Assembly (NCBI GenBank): GCA_041391925.1
Contig: JAWKNA010000004.1
Location: forward strand, 1 to 64,000
Direction of reading: 5' to 3'
DNA from: JBPOFM01 sp041391925
GTDB lineage: Bacteria; Bacteroidota; Bacteroidia; Flavobacteriales; Flavobacteriaceae
Length of the DNA stretch: 64,000 nt
Below, one piece after another: positions 59,623-64,000 of the stretch; positions within the stretch are counted from its first letter, which is position 1, and the number at the start of each line of letters is the position of its first letter. Below the pieces are notes generated by a model, which made no database searches, was not told the origin of the DNA, and saw only the letters and a list, made by a program, of their open reading frames with translations. Made by a program: the position numbers and the translations under genes.

Positions 59623-60954
59623 ATGAAACGATTGGTAATTCTTGGTGGAGGCGAAAGCGGTATAGGCACAGCGCTTTTGGGAAAGGCAAAAGGATTTGAA
59701 GTTTTTGTTTCTGATAAAGGAACAATCCAAAAAAAATATAGAGACGTTCTTACACATCATGGGATTGAATTTGAAGACGAACAGCATACTGAATCCAAGA
59801 TTCTGAATGCTGACATCGTGATGAAAAGCCCTGGGATTCCTGAAAAGGTAGAAATCGTAAAAAAGATTCGCAGCAACGGAATTTTGGTGGTTTCTGAAAT
59901 TGAGTTTGCTTCAAAGTTTACCAATGCAACCATCGTCGGCATTACTGGAAGCAATGGTAAAACCACAACAGCAACCTTGACACATCACATCTTAAAACAG
60001 GAATTGGAAGTCGGTTTGTCCGGTAACATTGGTAAAAGTTTCGCTCAACAGATTTTGGAGCATGATTATCCAAATTACGTATTGGAAATCAGCAGTTTTC
60101 AGTTGGACGACATCGTGGATTTCAGGCCGCACATTGCAGTTTTGCTCAACATCACACCAGACCATTTGGATAGATATGACTACAAGTTTGAAAACTATAT
60201 CAATTCAAAATTCAGGATTACAATGAACCAAACAAAAGACGATTATCTGATTTATGATGCTGACGATGAGGTTATCAACAAATGGCTTAAAAACAACAAA
60301 ATCCAATCCACATTATTGCCATTTTCATTAATGAAACCAATAGAAAATGGAGCGTATTTAGACAAAGAAAATATTAAAATAACGATACATAACAACCAAA
60401 TAATTATGCCAACAGCAAATTTAGCATTAGAAGGAAAACACAATATCAAGAACCAAATGGCTGCTTCAACAGTAGCCCATTTACTGAAAATCAGAAAACA
60501 GACCATTCGTGAAAGTTTAGAAAATTTTCAAGGTGTGGAGCATCGTTTGGAACATGTCTTGAAAATAAATAAAGTTCAGTATATCAATGATTCCAAGGCA
60601 ACGAATGTAAACGCTACCTATTATGCATTGGAAAGCATGGAAACGCCAACGGTATGGATTGTTGGTGGCATTGATAAAGGGAACGATTATACTGAATTGT
60701 TTCCTTTCGTGAATGAAAAAGTAAAAGCCATCATTTGTTTGGGTGTTGACAATGACAAACTCATGAACACGTTTGGCAACATGGTGGATGTCATCATCGA
60801 AACTCAATTTATGAGCGAAGCAGTTAAGATTGCTTACAAACTCGCTGAAGCTGGAGATTCTGTTTTGTTGTCGCCAGCATGCGCAAGTTTTGATTTGTTT
60901 GAAAATTACGAAGACAGGGGACGTCAATTTAAAGATGCTGTAAGAAATTTATAA
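59623..60954 (+). CDS. murD: UDP-N-acetylmuramoylalanine--D-glutamate ligase MurD
   Basis: 443 residues. N-terminal UDP-binding LGGGESGIGTALLGKAKG, ATP site GITGSNGKTTTATLTHHI (about 106), HLDRYDYKFENYINSK and INDSKATNVNATYYAL. Adds D-Glu. One base after mraY; overlaps ftsW by one base. murF is not in the cluster, as often in this phylum. Confidence 0.96.
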   Translation: MKRLVILGGGESGIGTALLGKAKGFEVFVSDKGTIQKKYRDVLTHHGIEFEDEQHTESKILNADIVMKSPGIPEKVEIVKKIRSNGILVVSEIEFASKFTNATIVGITGSNGKTTTATLTHHILKQELEVGLSGNIGKSFAQQILEHDYPNYVLEISSFQLDDIVDFRPHIAVLLNITPDHLDRYDYKFENYINSKFRITMNQTKDDYLIYDADDEVINKWLKNNKIQSTLLPFSLMKPIENGAYLDKENIKITIHNNQIIMPTANLALEGKHNIKNQMAASTVAHLLKIRKQTIRESLENFQGVEHRLEHVLKINKVQYINDSKATNVNATYYALESMETPTVWIVGGIDKGNDYTELFPFVNEKVKAIICLGVDNDKLMNTFGNMVDVIIETQFMSEAVKIAYKLAEAGDSVLLSPACASFDLFENYEDRGRQFKDAVRNL

Positions 60955-62153
60955 TGAATAATCTATTAGCACATATTAAGGGAGACCGTTTGATTTGGGC
61001 CATTGTCACTTTGTTGGCAATTTTCTCATTTCTCCCCGTTTATAGTGCTGCAAGCAATTTAGCATATACAAGTGGCTCAGGAAGTACCTTTACATTTTTT
61101 GTGAAGCATTTTATGCATTTGATGTTGGGTTTTTTGATTATTTATGGTGTTCACCGCATACCATATCGATATTTCAGAGGATTATCCATGGTCATGATTC
61201 CTGTGGTTTTGGTGTTGTTGGTGGTAACCATGCTTCAGGGCACAACCATAGAAGGAGCCAACGCAAGTCGTTGGATTCAGATACCGATTGTAGGCATGTC
61301 TTTCCAAACTTCAACATTGGCTGCCGTTGTATTAATGGTGTATGTGGCTCGTTATCTTTCAAAGATCCAAGAAAAGGACATCACTTTTAAGGAAACAATT
61401 TTGCCATTATGGTTACCCGTGTTTTTGGTATTGGTTTTGATTTTACCAGCTAACTTTTCGACAACAGCTATCATATTTGTGATGGTCATGATTTTAACTT
61501 TCATAGGAGGCTATCCCATAAAATATTTGGCCATTATTGTTGGAACAGGTTTGGTATCTCTCACATTGTTCATTTTAGTTGCAAAGGCATTTCCAAATTT
61601 GATGGAAAATAGGATACAAACTTGGGAAAGCAGAGTTGATAATTTCCTTAACGACACAAAAGATTCTGATGCCGATTATCAAATAGAAAATGCCAAAATA
61701 GCAATTGCTTCAGGAGGCATACAAGGACTCGGACCAGGGAAAAGTATCCAAAAAAACGTGCTGCCACAATCCTCTTCAGATTTCATTTTTGCCATCATTA
61801 TTGAAGAATACGGATTAATTGGTGGGTTGGTCTTATTGGTGATGTATTGCTGGTTATTATTCAGAATCGTTATCATATCACAAAAAGCAGATACTGTATT
61901 TGGAAAATTATTGGTGCTTGGCGTTGGGTTGCCCATCGTTTTTCAGGCATTTATCAATATGGCAGTTGCTGTGGAATTATTCCCAGTAACAGGACAAACC
62001 TTGCCCTTGATAAGTAGTGGTGGAACATCCATATGGATGACTTGTTTGGCAATTGGGATTATCTTAAGTGTAAGTGTCAAACGGGAGGAAATGAAGGGTA
62101 TGGAAAATAGTGATGAAGAAAATCCGTTGGAAATTTTAAGTGAAGCAATTTAA
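60954..62153 (+). CDS. ftsW: peptidoglycan glycosyltransferase FtsW (SEDS family)
   Basis: 399 residues, about ten helices. Polymerises lipid II at the septum with FtsI. SEDS features: SRWIQIPIVGMSFQTSTLA, GPGKSIQKNVLPQSSSDFIF, IIEEYGLIGGL and the LPLISSGGTS motif near the end. Lies between murD and murG, both overlapped by one base. Confidence 0.95.
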   Translation: MNNLLAHIKGDRLIWAIVTLLAIFSFLPVYSAASNLAYTSGSGSTFTFFVKHFMHLMLGFLIIYGVHRIPYRYFRGLSMVMIPVVLVLLVVTMLQGTTIEGANASRWIQIPIVGMSFQTSTLAAVVLMVYVARYLSKIQEKDITFKETILPLWLPVFLVLVLILPANFSTTAIIFVMVMILTFIGGYPIKYLAIIVGTGLVSLTLFILVAKAFPNLMENRIQTWESRVDNFLNDTKDSDADYQIENAKIAIASGGIQGLGPGKSIQKNVLPQSSSDFIFAIIIEEYGLIGGLVLLVMYCWLLFRIVIISQKADTVFGKLLVLGVGLPIVFQAFINMAVAVELFPVTGQTLPLISSGGTSIWMTCLAIGIILSVSVKREEMKGMENSDEENPLEILSEAI

Positions 62154-63250
62154 TGAGCAGCTATAAAATCATATTATCTGGAGGCGGCACAGGAGGTCAT
62201 ATCTATCCGGCCATTGCCATCGCCAATGAATTGAAAGTACGCTTTCCAGAAGCTGAATTCTTATTTGTAGGTGCCTTGGATCGCATGGAGATGGAAAAAG
62301 TTCCACAGGCTGGTTACAAAATTGAAGGATTATGGATTTCAGGAGTGCAACGAAAACTGACAGCAAAAAATCTGGCATTTCCCTTCAAATTGATGAGCAG
62401 TTTGATAAAAGCTCGAAAAATTGTTAAAGCATTTAAGCCAGACGTCGCCATTGGAACTGGCGGTTTTGCCAGTGGTCCATTGTTGAACATGGCTGCTGCT
62501 AAACATATACCTAGTTTGATACAGGAACAAAATTCCTATCCAGGAATAACTAATAAGATTCTGTCAAAAAAAGTTGATAAAATCTGTGTGGCTTATGATG
62601 GTTTAGAGCGTTTTTTTCCAAAGGAAAAACTCATTAAAACGGGTAATCCCATACGACAGGATTTATTGACTATTGACGAAAAGACTGATCAGGCAAAGGA
62701 TTTTTTCAAATTGAAGCCTATTAAAAAAACCTTGTTGGTTCTCGGTGGAAGTTTAGGTTCAAAACGCATCAATGAATTGATTCAAAAAGAGCTTGATTTT
62801 TTTCAAACCCAGAATGTACAAGTCATTTGGCAATGTGGAAAGCTATATTATGAGCAGTATAAAATCTATAGTCATCAGGAAGACGTGCAAGTGCATTCAT
62901 TTATAAATTCTATGGATTTGGCATACGCGGCGTCCGATATAATTATTTCGCGAGCTGGTGCAAGTTCGGTATCGGAATTATGTGTGGTTGGCAAACCTGT
63001 GATTTTTATTCCATCACCAAATGTGGCTGAAGACCATCAAACTAAAAACGCCATGGCAATCGTCAATAAAAATGCGGCCTTGTTGATTAAAGAAGCTGAT
63101 TTGGATGTGGATTTTGAAAATCGGTTTTCCCAACTTATAGCATCTTCAGATAAACAACAAGAATTGGCAAAGAATATAAAACAACTTGAGTTGGTCAATG
63201 CCACAAAAGATATTGCAGACGAAGTGGAAAAGCTATTGAATACAAAATGA
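62153..63250 (+). CDS. murG: UDP-GlcNAc transferase MurG
   Basis: 365 residues. Adds GlcNAc to lipid I, giving lipid II. Signature GGGTGGHIYPAIAIANEL (10-27), LLVLGGSLGSKRINELI (about 190) and ISRAGASSVSELCVVGKPVI (donor site, about 265). Peripheral on the inner membrane face. Overlaps murC by 4 bases. Confidence 0.96.
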   Translation: MSSYKIILSGGGTGGHIYPAIAIANELKVRFPEAEFLFVGALDRMEMEKVPQAGYKIEGLWISGVQRKLTAKNLAFPFKLMSSLIKARKIVKAFKPDVAIGTGGFASGPLLNMAAAKHIPSLIQEQNSYPGITNKILSKKVDKICVAYDGLERFFPKEKLIKTGNPIRQDLLTIDEKTDQAKDFFKLKPIKKTLLVLGGSLGSKRINELIQKELDFFQTQNVQVIWQCGKLYYEQYKIYSHQEDVQVHSFINSMDLAYAASDIIISRAGASSVSELCVVGKPVIFIPSPNVAEDHQTKNAMAIVNKNAALLIKEADLDVDFENRFSQLIASSDKQQELAKNIKQLELVNATKDIADEVEKLLNTK

Positions 63251-64000
63251 ACATTCAACAAATACATAACGTCTATTTCATAGGTATCGGAGGCATCGGA
63301 ATGAGTGCTCTTGCTCGATATTTTGTAGCGAATGGAAAAAATGTAGCTGGTTATGATAAAACCAAAACTGACATTACAGAAAGTTTGGAAGATTTGGGAA
63401 TCAAGGTTCATTTTGAAGATTCAGTGAAGAATATTGATGAAACGTTTTTGAATTCAGACGTCACTTTGATTGTTTATACACCTGCCATTCCAAAGGACCA
63501 CAAAGAGCTTACCTATTTTAAAAATAACAATTTTGAGGTACTAAAGCGTTCGACCGTATTGGGTGAAATTACTAAAAACACATTTTGTTTTGCTGTTGCT
63601 GGGACTCATGGAAAAACAACAACCACAAGTATTTTGGGACATTTGTTAAATGAATCCAATGTAGAAGTTACAGCATTTATGGGAGGAATTAGTGAGAATT
63701 ACAACTCCAATTTCATTTTAAAAGGAACAAAAGTTACGGTTGTAGAAGCGGATGAATTTGACCGTTCTTTTTTGACCCTGTCTCCCGACATGGCTTGCAT
63801 AACGTCCATGGATGCGGATCATTTGGATATTTATGGTGAAACTGAAGAATTGAAAAAATCCTTCGTTGAGTTTTCCAAAAAATTGAAACCAAACGGAAAA
63901 TTATTCGTTAGGAACGGATTGCCAATCAAAGGCATTACCTACGGTATAGAAGACAATTCTGATTATTCCGTTCAAAATATTAAAATCATTAATGGTAGTT
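63247..64000 (+). CDS. murC: UDP-N-acetylmuramate--L-alanine ligase MurC (3' end outside the window)
   Basis: Partial: 251 complete codons, no stop before the window end. MNIQQIHNVYFIGIGGIGMS with the nucleotide-sugar-binding GIGGIGMSALA, ATP site AVAGTHGKTTTTSILGHL (about 117-134) and EADEFDRSFL. Full MurC is about 450 residues, so just over half is present. Starts inside the murG stop (ATGA). More division genes (ftsQ, ftsA, ftsZ) usually follow. Confidence 0.95.
   Translation, partial: MNIQQIHNVYFIGIGGIGMSALARYFVANGKNVAGYDKTKTDITESLEDLGIKVHFEDSVKNIDETFLNSDVTLIVYTPAIPKDHKELTYFKNNNFEVLKRSTVLGEITKNTFCFAVAGTHGKTTTTSILGHLLNESNVEVTAFMGGISENYNSNFILKGTKVTVVEADEFDRSFLTLSPDMACITSMDADHLDIYGETEELKKSFVEFSKKLKPNGKLFVRNGLPIKGITYGIEDNSDYSVQNIKIINGS

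Overview
The window is chromosomal DNA from a gliding member of the Bacteroidetes, most likely family Flavobacteriaceae. The AT-rich sequence, the -7 boxes of TAnnTTTG type, a type IX secretion sorting domain, gldB and gldC, a MurE of the meso-DAP type and a class II HMG-CoA reductase all point that way. No rRNA, tRNA, CRISPR array, phage or classical insertion sequence was seen. Coding density is high and no gene-free stretch exceeds 300 bases.

Layout. 0-6 kb: queA, rlmN, a T9SS cargo protein, then an unrecognised 54-residue gene overlapping a large fusion of alkaline-phosphatase-type hydrolase, TPR repeats and sulfotransferase. 6-10 kb: prenyl diphosphate synthase and a three-gene locus of ECF sigma factor, membrane anti-sigma-like protein and outer-membrane protein. 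10-18 kb: an AsmA/DUF748-like protein, a glycosyltransferase, dnaG (without zinc ligands), an orphan response regulator with Glu at the phosphorylation site, nadE, gldB-gldC, a DUF4230-like protein and a rhodanese. 18-32 kb: a TetR-type regulator, a perfect palindromic operator and an aerobic phenylacetate catabolic cluster (paaE, A, B, C, D, VOC gene, G, H, I, J, Z, F, Y), followed to 36 kb by branched-chain 2-oxoacid dehydrogenase E2 and a fused E1. Epoxidase PaaABCDE, isomerase PaaG, ring-opening and aldehyde-oxidising PaaZ and the beta-oxidation enzymes PaaF/H/J would take phenylacetyl-CoA to acetyl-CoA and succinyl-CoA. No phenylacetate-CoA ligase is visible in the window. 36-43 kb: GHMP kinase and HMG-CoA reductase (mevalonate pathway), two POT peptide transporters and a thioredoxin-like protein. 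43-48 kb: a minus-strand operon surE, small membrane protein, lpxB, NlpC/P60 lipoprotein, comEC. 48-53 kb: tail-specific protease, ABC permease, engB and an alpha/beta hydrolase. 53-64 kb: the division and cell-wall cluster mraZ-rsmH-ftsL-ftsI-murE-mraY-murD-ftsW-murG-murC (cut by the window end).

The most unusual signal lies inside the paa cluster. Almost every larger intergenic gap there holds a short-period (6 or 7 base) degenerate repeat tract, usually as two inverted arms. Each element has its own private repeat word. In two cases the arms bracket a four-helix-bundle (S23/IVS-type) gene; in four they face each other with almost nothing between. The best example has 29-base arms that differ at four positions, all at the third base of the heptamer. 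This resembles the architecture of 23S rRNA intervening sequences, but in a protein-coding operon. A second clear signal is a three-copy 10-base operator upstream of mraZ.
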